Shown here: piece by piece, positions 48,791 to 57,054 of the stretch
How the letters are laid out: every line of letters starts with the position of its first letter
How positions within the stretch are numbered: position 1 is the stretch's first letter
Source: Lujinxingia sediminis
GTDB lineage: Bacteria > Myxococcota_A > Bradymonadia > Bradymonadales > Bradymonadaceae
Direction of reading: 5' to 3'
Length of the DNA: 64,000 nucleotides
Assembly (NCBI RefSeq): GCF_004005565.1
Contig: NZ_SADD01000001.1
Location: 1,420,325-1,484,324 of the forward strand
Program-made: the position numbers and the translations under genes
Notes under the pieces: model-generated
The model's input: only the letters and a program-made list of their open reading frames with translations
Database searches by the model: none
What the model was told of the DNA's origin: nothing

Positions 48791-49738
48791 ATGATTCGGC
48801 GCGACATTCTTGATCTTCTTCAATGCCCGGCCTGCGCCGGCCCCGAGCTCACCCTGGGCAGCGGACGTCGCCCCGACCTGGTCTGCCAGAGCTGTGACTC
48901 GCACTACCCCATCGTCAATGGCATCCCCGACCTGGTCGCTCCAGAAGCCACTCCGGCCCCGGGAACCTACCGCACTGAGACGCTGGCCAACGTCATCGCC
49001 GGCGTCTACGACGTGGTCGCCCCGGTGATGAGCATGGCCATCTGGCGCTGCAGCCCGCTGCGCTACATCGATCACGAGAACCGTGCCCTGGGCCGGGCCC
49101 GCGGCGGCGTCTATCTGGAGGCCCCCATTGGCACCGGCGTTGCGCTGGCCCCCTGCATCGCGCCCTACCATGACGTGACCGTGCTCGGCGTCGACAAGTC
49201 CTGGAAGATGCTCTTTCAGGCCCAAAAACGCCTCAAGAAAACAGGCGCGAGCTTTCAGCTTATTCGTGCCGACGTCAACGCCCTCCCCATCAAGAGTGGC
49301 GCGGTGCGAAGCCTGCAGAGCCTCAACGGCCTGCACGGCTTTACCGATCGGGTCGGCGCGCTCAACGAATTCCACCGCTGCCTGGAACCCGAGGGCTACT
49401 TCTCCGGCTCCACACTTGTTCGCGCGCAGACGGACATGGCCGACGCGGTGCTCGAACGCTACGAGCGCTACGGCATCTATCCGATGCTTCGCAGCCCCGA
49501 GTTCTTACTTCAGGAGGTCGGCGCGGCGTCTTTTGAAGGCATGCACTTTGAAACGCACGGCGCGGTGATGTTCTTCGCCGGCCAGCGTGCCGCAGATGAT
49601 GAGATCGAAAGCAACTCGCCATCGTCAAAGCGCACAGCAAAGACCACGAGCGCGAAGAAAGGGGGCGCTAAATCGTCGGGCGCGTCGAAAAAAGCGAAAA
49701 AAGCAAAAGGCAAGAAGTCATCGCGGCGCGCCGGCTGA
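48791..49738 (+). CDS. SAM-dependent methyltransferase with Trm112-like zinc N-terminus and Lys-rich tail
   Basis: A 315-aa protein. The start has a Trm112-like zinc-ribbon (LLQCPACAG ... LVCQSCDSHYPIVNGIPDLV, about 9-53). The class I methyltransferase fold follows (about 95-270; motif I YLEAPIGTG, VLGVDKSWKML, SLNGLHGF, LEPEGYFSGSTL). The last ~45 residues are a Lys/Ala/Ser-rich tail (KKAKKAKGKKSSRRAG), resembling eukaryotic-type histone H1 tails or the bacterial Hc1/KfrA-like basic tails. GAGGAG lies 6 bases before the ATG. Substrate unknown; the tail suggests binding to nucleic acid or acidic lipid, which is inference. Confidence 0.82.
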   Translation: MIRRDILDLLQCPACAGPELTLGSGRRPDLVCQSCDSHYPIVNGIPDLVAPEATPAPGTYRTETLANVIAGVYDVVAPVMSMAIWRCSPLRYIDHENRALGRARGGVYLEAPIGTGVALAPCIAPYHDVTVLGVDKSWKMLFQAQKRLKKTGASFQLIRADVNALPIKSGAVRSLQSLNGLHGFTDRVGALNEFHRCLEPEGYFSGSTLVRAQTDMADAVLERYERYGIYPMLRSPEFLLQEVGAASFEGMHFETHGAVMFFAGQRAADDEIESNSPSSKRTAKTTSAKKGGAKSSGASKKAKKAKGKKSSRRAG

Positions 49739-49784
49739 GCCTCTGCCGCACGCCTCAGAGACCGGGTTGGCGTCTGTGTTCTGC

Positions 49785-51464
49785 TTAACGACGCGTCGTC
49801 GGTGCCACCCCGGACTCGGCATAACCACGGGCGCGTGCCTGCCGCGAGCGTTCCTTACGCAACGCCACCTCTCGCCGCACCGCCTCTCCCACCGAGGCCA
49901 CCTTGCTGAGCAAGTCCCGAAAGATCGTCGCACTGAGTTCCAGCACGATCACATCGGTGCGCGCACGCACTGTCGCCCCCGCCTCGCTGAGTTGAGCGCA
50001 GGGAGTCACCCCCAGAAAGGCCCCCTCCTCCAGCGTGTCGACCACCTCGCGTTGACCGCGGCGCCCGATGACCTCCACCTCGACCGAACCGCTGACCAGG
50101 AGCGAGAGACGCTCAACATGGTGTCCCCGCGAAAAGAGCGCTTCTCCGGCGACCCATTCGCGCATCTTGAAATGCCGGCCGAGCACCTCGCGCTGCTCCG
50201 GGCTTAACCCACCAAAAATCGCACTGGAAGCCAGCAGATTGTTGAGCATCCGTGTGTAATAGAAACCCCAGAGCGCATCCCAGACCTCCGGAAAACGTCG
50301 GCCCAACTGGTAGACCACGTCATCGCGTACGGCGAGCACCTCCAGCCCTTCTTCAGCGACCACCCGTGCCATCCCGTCTCGACCGGTGAGGAGACGAAAC
50401 TCCCCGAAAACCTCCCCTTCCCGCAGACGCGCCAGGAAGACCGTACGCCCGTCCACCAACGACTTCTCCACCCGCACGCAGCCTTTAACGATCACGTACA
50501 GGCAGACCTTCGGGTCATCCGGCGAAGCCAACACCGTACCGGGAGCAACCCGTCGATGCTCCATCACGCGCAACGCCTCCACAAAGGCGTCCGCCGGAAG
50601 TTGGCTGAAAAGCGGGATTGTCGGCAGCTCCGAGCGTCGCACGTGGCGCTCCTCAATGAGCAGGCCGGAGTCCTCCTCTCGAAGCTCCATGGTGGGAGGC
50701 TCATCGATCGCGTCGAATGCCTGCAACGTCTCCCAACGCGAATCACTCTCCTCATCCAGGGCAAGCCCATCCCACTCAAAGACACGCACCTGAAAGGTGG
50801 GGTCCGCGTCGGAGTCTCCTCCCCCAAAACGCGGCCGTTCAACGCGGGTGACGTCTCCATCATCACTGCCGCGATAGGCTGGCGCATGCCGTGTAGCCTC
50901 GCGATGAACATCGGATGTCGGGCTGCCTGAAGTAGCCACCGGGGTCGCCAGCCGAGGCGATGACTTGGGCCGCCCCAGGGTGATCGCGCTCTTCTGCCCC
51001 CGACGCACCTCTTCGGCTTCCTTCTCCGAAAGCGCCTGTACCCGCACCCCCGAGGTCTCCCGGGACCAATAGGCGCTCGATGTCTCCGCCGCCATGGCCG
51101 GGCGATCTTGCGGCACCGGCGTGGGCTGCGCCCGTCGCACCTGGCCATCGACCGGACGTGCCACCCGCGCAACGTGCCCGGTCGCCTCCGGCGCCTGCGC
51201 ATAAAGGCGCGCCAGAAAAAACTGCGTCTCGGTATGGCTGGCGTCCATCTCCAGGATGGCTTTGCACGCTGCGATCGCCTCCAGCGGGAGCCCTGCTGCC
51301 GCCAGAAGCTTCGCTGCCGTACCGTACTCTTCAATGGCGTGGCGGGGCCGCTCCATCTCACAGAAGAGCGCCGCAAGGCGCAGCCGCGCCTCGATATTCT
51401 CGGGCTCCTCGCTGAGCGTGCGCTGGTAATACGCAAGGTATTTTCGAAGCCGGGGATTCGACAT
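49785..51464 (-). CDS. Protein with TPR-like N-terminus and two cyclic-nucleotide-binding domains
   Basis: A 559-aa soluble protein. Residues about 1-95 are TPR-like helices (YLAYYQRTLSEEPENIEARLRLA). A disordered linker (95-270) leads to two cNMP-binding folds (about 280-400 and 410-525). The first has LREGEVFGEFRLLTGRDGMARVVA, the second VSGSVEVEVIGRRGQREVVDTLEEGAFLG. There is no DNA-binding domain, so this is not a CRP-like regulator. The exact Arg-Ser phosphate signature is only partly seen in the first domain. The ATG at 51464 gives a proper TPR start; a frame to 51509 adds unlikely residues. Partner and ligand are unknown. Confidence 0.75.
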   Translation of the reverse strand: MSNPRLRKYLAYYQRTLSEEPENIEARLRLAALFCEMERPRHAIEEYGTAAKLLAAAGLPLEAIAACKAILEMDASHTETQFFLARLYAQAPEATGHVARVARPVDGQVRRAQPTPVPQDRPAMAAETSSAYWSRETSGVRVQALSEKEAEEVRRGQKSAITLGRPKSSPRLATPVATSGSPTSDVHREATRHAPAYRGSDDGDVTRVERPRFGGGDSDADPTFQVRVFEWDGLALDEESDSRWETLQAFDAIDEPPTMELREEDSGLLIEERHVRRSELPTIPLFSQLPADAFVEALRVMEHRRVAPGTVLASPDDPKVCLYVIVKGCVRVEKSLVDGRTVFLARLREGEVFGEFRLLTGRDGMARVVAEEGLEVLAVRDDVVYQLGRRFPEVWDALWGFYYTRMLNNLLASSAIFGGLSPEQREVLGRHFKMREWVAGEALFSRGHHVERLSLLVSGSVEVEVIGRRGQREVVDTLEEGAFLGVTPCAQLSEAGATVRARTDVIVLELSATIFRDLLSKVASVGEAVRREVALRKERSRQARARGYAESGVAPTTRR

Positions 51465-51658
51465 CTCGAGAGCACGCTCGCAGGCTCGCGCGCAACCTGA
51501 TCTGGCCATCGCGCATGGGATTCTGGACGACTAACTCCACAATCTTCAACGGTAGCGAGCCCTTCATCACCTTGTCAAACCCACCCTCTCCCCGGAGCGC
51601 GGCGATGACGTCGAGGATCACGCCCTCGTGCCCTGCCTCTCCTCGCTCGATACGACAC

Positions 51659-51694
51659 AAAAAAACCCGCCGCGCCCTGAGGGCGCGGCGGGTT
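51659..51694 (-). terminator. Rho-independent terminator of rplC
   Basis: A perfect 14-bp GC-rich stem (51664-51677 with 51681-51694) and a 3-base loop; seven A residues (51659-51665) give a seven-T run on the leftward transcript. It lies 55 bases after the rplC stop, so rplC is transcribed without downstream ribosomal genes. Confidence 0.92.
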
Positions 51695-51749
51695 ACGATG
51701 CTACCCTTGTCTGCACCACCGACGTAGCGCCGATGGCACATCCTCAGGA

Positions 51750-52430
51750 TCACACCACGGTCTTCTTAACCGCCGAGCGAAGCGTCACCAGACCACCGTT
51801 GGGGCCGGGAATGGCACCCTTGATGAGAATGGCGTTCTCTTCGGGAAGCACCTGCATCACGCGCAGGTTCTGCACGGTCACGCGGGTGTTGCCGTACTGA
51901 CCGGCCATCTTCTTACCCTTGAAAACACGACCCGGGGTCGCCGACATACCGATGGAACCACCGTGACGGAAGAATTCGTGCACACCGTGGCTGGCCTTGG
52001 CACCGGCGAAGTTGTGACGCTTCATGACACCGGTGAAACCGCGACCTTTGGACGTTCCGGTCACGTCAATCCAGGCGCCCACGTTAAACGTGTCCGCACC
52101 CAGCTCCTGACCGACTTCATACGCGTCAAGCTCGCCCTCGCCCACGCGGAACTCGCGCACAAAGCGACGAGGCTTCTCGATGCCCGCCTTCAAGAAGACG
52201 CCGACACGCGGCTTGGAGAGACGCCACTTGGGCTCGGTGCCTTCTTTCTCAAGAAGCTTCACATCGCCAAAGCCCACCTTGATGGCGGAGTAGCCGTCTT
52301 TGCCCTTGGCGCTCTTCTTCTGCACGACCACGTTGCCTTCAACCTTGACCACGGTCACCGGGATACGGTTACCGGCTTCGTTGAAGATCTGCGTCATGCC
52401 GACTTTGCGGCCAATCAATCCTTTGCCCAT
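51750..52430 (-). CDS. rplC: Large ribosomal subunit protein uL3, encoded alone
   Basis: A 226-aa ribosomal protein that binds near the 3' end of 23S rRNA early in 50S assembly. The N-terminus GKGLIGRKVGMTQIF, the SKGRGFTGVMKRHNF and GSIGMSATPGRVFKGKKMAGQYG loops and the TVQNLRVMQV region are standard. In most bacteria rplC is second in the S10 operon, after rpsJ and before rplD. Here the upstream neighbour is an mscS gene and a terminator follows 55 bases downstream, so the gene stands alone. This may be a relocated gene or a second copy. GAGAG upstream of the ATG serves as ribosome site. Confidence 0.95.
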   Translation of the reverse strand: MGKGLIGRKVGMTQIFNEAGNRIPVTVVKVEGNVVVQKKSAKGKDGYSAIKVGFGDVKLLEKEGTEPKWRLSKPRVGVFLKAGIEKPRRFVREFRVGEGELDAYEVGQELGADTFNVGAWIDVTGTSKGRGFTGVMKRHNFAGAKASHGVHEFFRHGGSIGMSATPGRVFKGKKMAGQYGNTRVTVQNLRVMQVLPEENAILIKGAIPGPNGGLVTLRSAVKKTVV

Positions 52431-52498
52431 CTTAAACCTCTCTCTGGGAAGCTATCACCCCGCACCGCTCATACCCCATCATCAGGGCAGTGGAACGT

Positions 52499-52515
52499 GC
52501 GCTCCTTCGGAGCGC
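52499..52515 (-). promoter_or_regulatory. Leader hairpin upstream of rplC
   Basis: A 7-bp GC stem with a 3-base loop (52499-52505 with 52509-52515) lies about 70 bases before the rplC start on the transcribed strand. Ribosomal protein leaders often carry structures used in autogenous control; whether this one is used is unknown. Confidence 0.35.
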
Positions 52516-52575
52516 GGGGGCGTCGCATAGACCCGCCGTCAACGCGCCTCTCGCGAAGACCATTCGGGGTCGCTT

Positions 52576-52604
52576 CTCGTAGTCGATCGCCTGGCCAGCG
52601 TCAA
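52576..52604 (-). promoter_or_regulatory. Candidate sigma-70 promoter for rplC
   Basis: On the leftward strand a TTGACG (-35, 52599-52604) is followed after 17 bases by TACGAG (-10, 52576-52581). The -35 is good and the -10 is weak. It lies between the mscS stop and rplC, as expected if rplC has its own promoter. Confidence 0.4.
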
Positions 52605-52626
52605 GCGCGTGACGCATCCCTCACCC

Positions 52627-53637
52627 TCATACTTCACTGACCTCAGGGGTATGAGCGCCGACCTCCTCGACTTCCATGATCTGTGGCGCACGCCCGACGT
52701 TGATCGGCGAGCGCACCGGGGTGCTGTTGCGACCCGGCGACGATGAGAACTCCTCCCAGCCCTCGGCGGAGACCTCATAGGCTCGGGTGTAAGGAGGATG
52801 AATCCCGTGCAACCGAAACGCCCGTTTCACCCGCTCCATCACATCGCATAAGAGCGCCTTCTCATAACGCGTATCAATGACATAGGCCTTCGACTTAACG
52901 TGCGTCGCAAAGGCCAGGGGCGTGATCTCGTCGTAGACCTGCACCACCACAGGCTTGCTCAAAAACACATACCGGGAGGTGATGGTCGCCTCGTAGACGA
53001 TCTGCTTGGCCAGCTCAAAATCGGCGGACTGTGCGATGTAGAAGTCGATTTCCACCATCATGTCGAGCGCGCCGGCGTTCGACGAGCTGACCGCTTCGGT
53101 CAAAAACTTGTTATTCGGAATGGAGACCTGGTTGTCATCCAGCGTCACAATGCGCACGGAGCGAAGACCGATCTCCACGACCTCCCCGTAGGTGTCTCCA
53201 AAGGCGACGCGGTCGCCCACCTGAAAAGGCTGGTCCACCAGAATCAAAATGCCCGCCATCAAGCTCGACGCGGTGTCTTTGAGCGCAAAGCCAACCGCAA
53301 CCGCAAGCGTGCCCCCCAGACCGAGCAAGGCGGCGCGGTCTTCTTCAAAGTCCAGAAAGGTGGCCACCACCAGGTAGGCGGCCGCCGCGAAGATCCCCAG
53401 GCGCGCAAAGCTCTGCACCTTTTTAAAGAAGAGACGACGGCGTGCCTGCCCCTCTCCCAGACTCTCCAGCGTCGCCGAGACCACGCGATTGACGGCGTAG
53501 GCCACCGCAATGATGGTGGCCGCGCTGAGCAGATTCCCCACATTGAGAAGTTCAATGCGCTGGGCAATCTCTTCGACGTCGGGTGCCGCCTGGGCCAGAA
53601 GCGGCCCGGCGGCCAGCACCATAGGATAGAGGTTCAT
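52627..53637 (-). CDS. Small-conductance mechanosensitive channel (MscS family)
   Basis: A 336-aa inner-membrane channel. There is a short N-terminal segment, helices at about 35-52 and 75-95, and the pore-lining helix (LLGLGGTLAVAVGFALKDTASSLMAGILIL, about 103-132). The beta-domain follows with PFQVGDRVAFGDTYGEVVEIGLRSVRIVTLDDNQVSIPNN. A ~60-residue tail follows the alpha-beta domain. The gene is 12 bases downstream of the giant ATPase gene on the same strand, so the two are surely co-transcribed. MscS channels open on membrane tension; the linked ATPase suggests an added level of control here, which is inference. Confidence 0.92.
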   Translation of the reverse strand: MNLYPMVLAAGPLLAQAAPDVEEIAQRIELLNVGNLLSAATIIAVAYAVNRVVSATLESLGEGQARRRLFFKKVQSFARLGIFAAAAYLVVATFLDFEEDRAALLGLGGTLAVAVGFALKDTASSLMAGILILVDQPFQVGDRVAFGDTYGEVVEIGLRSVRIVTLDDNQVSIPNNKFLTEAVSSSNAGALDMMVEIDFYIAQSADFELAKQIVYEATITSRYVFLSKPVVVQVYDEITPLAFATHVKSKAYVIDTRYEKALLCDVMERVKRAFRLHGIHPPYTRAYEVSAEGWEEFSSSPGRNSTPVRSPINVGRAPQIMEVEEVGAHTPEVSEV

Positions 53638-53649
53638 CGAAGGGGCTCC

Positions 53650-56600
53650 TTACTCGTAGAGGAAGTTCGCGTCGCGCAGCTGACGCAACACCGCGCGGAA
53701 GTAGAGCGTGCTCAACGTCGCCCGCCCCTGGCGCTGGCAGACCTCCAGAATGTCACTCTCGTAGAGGAAGTTGATCGCCGTCTCACAGAAGCCCCGATCC
53801 GAGTTTGTGATGCGCGCGACCTGCTGAGCGTTGAGCGAGCCGTGCTGGACGATGGCCGCCAGCGCAAAGAGGTACTGGTCGGTCAGCGACTGCTGCACCG
53901 CGGTGGTCGGCCGACTGAACAGACCGACCTGCAAGCTACCGGAAGCGTCCATCCGCAGGCTGCGCAACCAGAAGGTCAGCGCCACCCGGGGATTGCCCTG
54001 ACTGAACTCATGCAGAAGACGGAAGTACCCGTTGGCCGTCTTGATCACCTCATAGCTGAACTCGCCACTCTGATGCGCCACCACAAGGTCGGTGAAACTG
54101 ATCGGAAGATCGACCTTCGCGTCGCGCGAGCGCACAAGCTGCTGAATCTGCTGCTCACTCCAGGGGGCAACCTCGTGAACCAGACCGAAGTAATGTTTAC
54201 GCGCGCGCACCCGGTTAAGGTACGACCAGGCGAAGCGATTGAAGACCAGTACCCAGAAGTGGTGATCATCGGTGATATGCACCACATCCAGAAAGAGGTC
54301 GACGGCGCGAAACCCGCCGATATGCCTCAAGAAGAGGTGATGGCAGTCATCGAGGACAATCGTGCGCGGGGGGGTTCGTCGAAGCCACTCCACGGCTTCT
54401 TCTCGGCAGGTAGGAACCTCGGGGAGGTGAAAGAGCTGGGCGATAAACTCCAGAGCAGCCGGCTCCCCTGAGATCTTCTGGGCGAGAGTCGCGTACTGCA
54501 CCGGGCCGTGTGCGGCAGGCCAGGCGCTGACAACGTCCACAAGCTCGCTGGTTTTACCGAGGCCCGCCTCACCGACGATGGCCATGGAGCCTTTTCGCCG
54601 AACCTTCATCCAGGTTTCACGTCGGGCTGCGATGGCGTCGGCCACGCCACGCCGCTCCACCCGAAAGGCTTCATCGAAGAGCGGACGATCCACAAAGAAG
54701 GCACGGTAGCGCTCGGGAACCGTACTTTGCGCCGCCTCGGGCACCTCAGCCACGCCCCCCTCCCTGCGTTGAATTTCGATCTTCTTGCGGAAGATGAAGT
54801 TGCTGAACTGTCGGCTCAGCTCGGTTTCCACCACGTAGGCGCGTACCCAGCGTACCAGCTCCGCGCCGGCCACGTAGATTGAGGCCAGGCCGATCAGAAG
54901 CACGCCATAGGGCCGGTTGCGATGCTCACGAACGATCACCGTGGCGCGCGGCAAGCGCTCGCCAGCGAGGCGCTCAAACCCCTGGGCGATATCATCGCGC
55001 CACCACCACAACACCGTGTAGACCAACACAACCAGCGCCACCCAGAACACCCGGTCGGCCAGCCACCAGATCACCGAGGGACCGGTCAACTCCCAGACTG
55101 TCAGGGGCACATAATGGGAGAGGAGCCAGAAGCTCAGCACAACCCGCACGCTACGCACCAGTCGACGCGCGCGGCTCTCCTCCACAAGCCCCCCCTGAGC
55201 CAGGGCATCAAGGGTGTGCGCCTGTGCGACCGCCGCCGCGCTCGGAAAGCCACTCGCCGTGCCAGCCTCTTCGCCACGTGGCAGCGCCAGGGTCTTTACG
55301 ACGCGCATCACGATCACATAAATCGTGACGGCATCGATCACCCAGCGCGCATACGCCAACTCGGGCAACGCCCCCACCAGATAGTCCGTCATGTGGGTGG
55401 CGGCCAGATAGAGCACCGCCGGCACGATCAACGCGCGCAGAACCTGGGAAGCCTTGATCAGCCCTCCGGCGGCCTTCCGTAGCGCCCGGCGTACCAGCAG
55501 CTGGCTCAAGCCCCACTGCACCGCACGAGGGCCGTACTCGCGGGCAAACCACAGCGCGATAAGAATCGCGATCACCCGCCAGAACACGCCCATCACCCAG
55601 CCCCAGAAGGCCACGGAGGTGAGCATGGTGCCCGGATCACTGATCTGCTTCCAGCGTTCCTCCAGGGTATCGACGGTTAACAACACACCCACCCGCACCC
55701 CCTCAAGCGCGTCGCGCCAGGCCGAGTCACTGCGCGGCGAAAGCATCATCGCCCGCGCCTCAGCCCCGAGCCGGGGGAACATCGCCTCCAGCGACTCATC
55801 GAAGAAAGCGCGGCGCTGAAGGTTAACCTCGTTTCGGGCCTGACGGGCGTCGCGCACATCCTGCGCAATCTGCAACCGTTGCTCGGCGAGTTCCACCTGC
55901 AACTTCGCCAGCGCCAGTCGTCGGGTCGCAAGCTCGGTGGAGGGTTCTCGACCCACCTCCTGAATAAGCTGTTCGAGTTCGCGTCGCGCTTCATCAAGCC
56001 GGGGCTTCAGGTTGGCAACCTGACGCTCAGCGGAGCGATACCCCTGAACAGTGCGTTTTACATCATCGCGGGCCCCCCTCCGGTACATCAGGGTCTGGCG
56101 CACGACCCCGGCCAGTTCACCATCGGGGCGAGTCATGCCTTCTTCGACCTCGACACGCCTCTCGGAGAAGGTCGCCTCACTCTGGCGGCGTTCCTCGACG
56201 ATCGAGCGAATCTGCTCGCCCTCTTGCTCCGAGATCGCCAGCAACTCCTCGGCGATCTCACGCTCGCGAGCCAACACCTGACGGATCTGGGCGTCCCGCT
56301 CCTGGCGTTCTCGCTCCCGGGTCTGCTCGACTGCCAGGCGAGCCGCCTCCTGAGCACGCTGGGAGCGCTCCAGGCGCTCGGCAGCCTCCTGATCGACCTG
56401 TGAGGCCGCCTCCCGTTGGGACTGAAGCGCGGCCTCCACCGCCTGCAGGGCTTCCGTTCTGCGATCCACCAGGGTCTGTGCCGATACTGCCCTGGCCTCC
56501 CGCAACGCATAAAAAAGGCTCGCCGCAACCAGCTCCCGCATCGCGACGCGACTGCCGGGCTCTTCCACGAGCCGATCCTTGAGAAACGCTCGTACCCGGG

Positions 56601-56973
56601 CGTCCACATCTTCGCCGACACGCGCCTGCGCAACGACCGCTTCGGCCTGGGCGACGCTCTCGCGCAACGCCTCGGCGCGCTCCTCATTGAGCTCTTCCGG
56701 TGGCAGCGCCGCCGCAGAAGCAGAGGTCGCGACCTTATCCTGCGGCTCACCGGTCGGCTCGGACGCAGAGTCCGAGCCCATCTCTGGAAGGTCCGCCTCG
56801 CTTGCACCCTCCCCGGTCGATGTGCCAGAGACGACGTCGTTCTCTTCGCTACCCGCCACAGCGGGCACCTGGTCGACGACCACCTGGGCCCCGCTCTCCG
56901 GGAGCGGGCATAGAAACACCGCGACAAGCGCTAGAACCCACGCGATCGCGACGCCTCCTCGCACTGCTGACAT
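53650..56973 (-). CDS. Giant membrane ATPase with MscK-like coiled coil, paired with MscS
   Basis: A 1107-aa protein. It has a signal peptide (about 1-29), an acidic linker, a long coiled coil (about 95-395, Glu/Arg/Gln-rich) that should be periplasmic, and about six membrane helices (within 450-480, 508-560, 607-660 and 688-712). The cytoplasmic P-loop ATPase has Walker A GEAGLGKTS (801-809) and Walker B TIVLDDCHHL (871-880, Asp875/876). The end (about 1030-1107) looks like a winged helix. The first 720 residues resemble the periplasmic and membrane parts of MscK/KefA, but the channel module is replaced by the ATPase. A separate MscS gene follows 12 bases downstream. Confidence 0.75.
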   Translation of the reverse strand: MSAVRGGVAIAWVLALVAVFLCPLPESGAQVVVDQVPAVAGSEENDVVSGTSTGEGASEADLPEMGSDSASEPTGEPQDKVATSASAAALPPEELNEERAEALRESVAQAEAVVAQARVGEDVDARVRAFLKDRLVEEPGSRVAMRELVAASLFYALREARAVSAQTLVDRRTEALQAVEAALQSQREAASQVDQEAAERLERSQRAQEAARLAVEQTRERERQERDAQIRQVLAREREIAEELLAISEQEGEQIRSIVEERRQSEATFSERRVEVEEGMTRPDGELAGVVRQTLMYRRGARDDVKRTVQGYRSAERQVANLKPRLDEARRELEQLIQEVGREPSTELATRRLALAKLQVELAEQRLQIAQDVRDARQARNEVNLQRRAFFDESLEAMFPRLGAEARAMMLSPRSDSAWRDALEGVRVGVLLTVDTLEERWKQISDPGTMLTSVAFWGWVMGVFWRVIAILIALWFAREYGPRAVQWGLSQLLVRRALRKAAGGLIKASQVLRALIVPAVLYLAATHMTDYLVGALPELAYARWVIDAVTIYVIVMRVVKTLALPRGEEAGTASGFPSAAAVAQAHTLDALAQGGLVEESRARRLVRSVRVVLSFWLLSHYVPLTVWELTGPSVIWWLADRVFWVALVVLVYTVLWWWRDDIAQGFERLAGERLPRATVIVREHRNRPYGVLLIGLASIYVAGAELVRWVRAYVVETELSRQFSNFIFRKKIEIQRREGGVAEVPEAAQSTVPERYRAFFVDRPLFDEAFRVERRGVADAIAARRETWMKVRRKGSMAIVGEAGLGKTSELVDVVSAWPAAHGPVQYATLAQKISGEPAALEFIAQLFHLPEVPTCREEAVEWLRRTPPRTIVLDDCHHLFLRHIGGFRAVDLFLDVVHITDDHHFWVLVFNRFAWSYLNRVRARKHYFGLVHEVAPWSEQQIQQLVRSRDAKVDLPISFTDLVVAHQSGEFSYEVIKTANGYFRLLHEFSQGNPRVALTFWLRSLRMDASGSLQVGLFSRPTTAVQQSLTDQYLFALAAIVQHGSLNAQQVARITNSDRGFCETAINFLYESDILEVCQRQGRATLSTLYFRAVLRQLRDANFLYE

Positions 56974-57054
56974 AGACTTGGCCGTTGTGGATGGAATCAG
57001 TAAGCTACGCCGCGAAAGGTTAAATCAACCTCCCCCGATCTCAAAGTTTTTGCC
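56974..57054. promoter_or_regulatory. 81-bp divergent region between the ATPase/MscS operon and the Mla-like operon
   Basis: The two operons start back to back here, so both promoters must lie in or overlap these bases. I do not see a convincing hexamer pair or a palindromic operator. Confidence 0.4.

Noticed and set aside
51358..51753. A 131-codon minus-strand frame between rplC and the cyclic-nucleotide-domain gene
   Set aside because: A middle part looks mildly protein-like, but the frame runs through the rplC terminator and overlaps the start of the next gene in another frame, so it is not supported.
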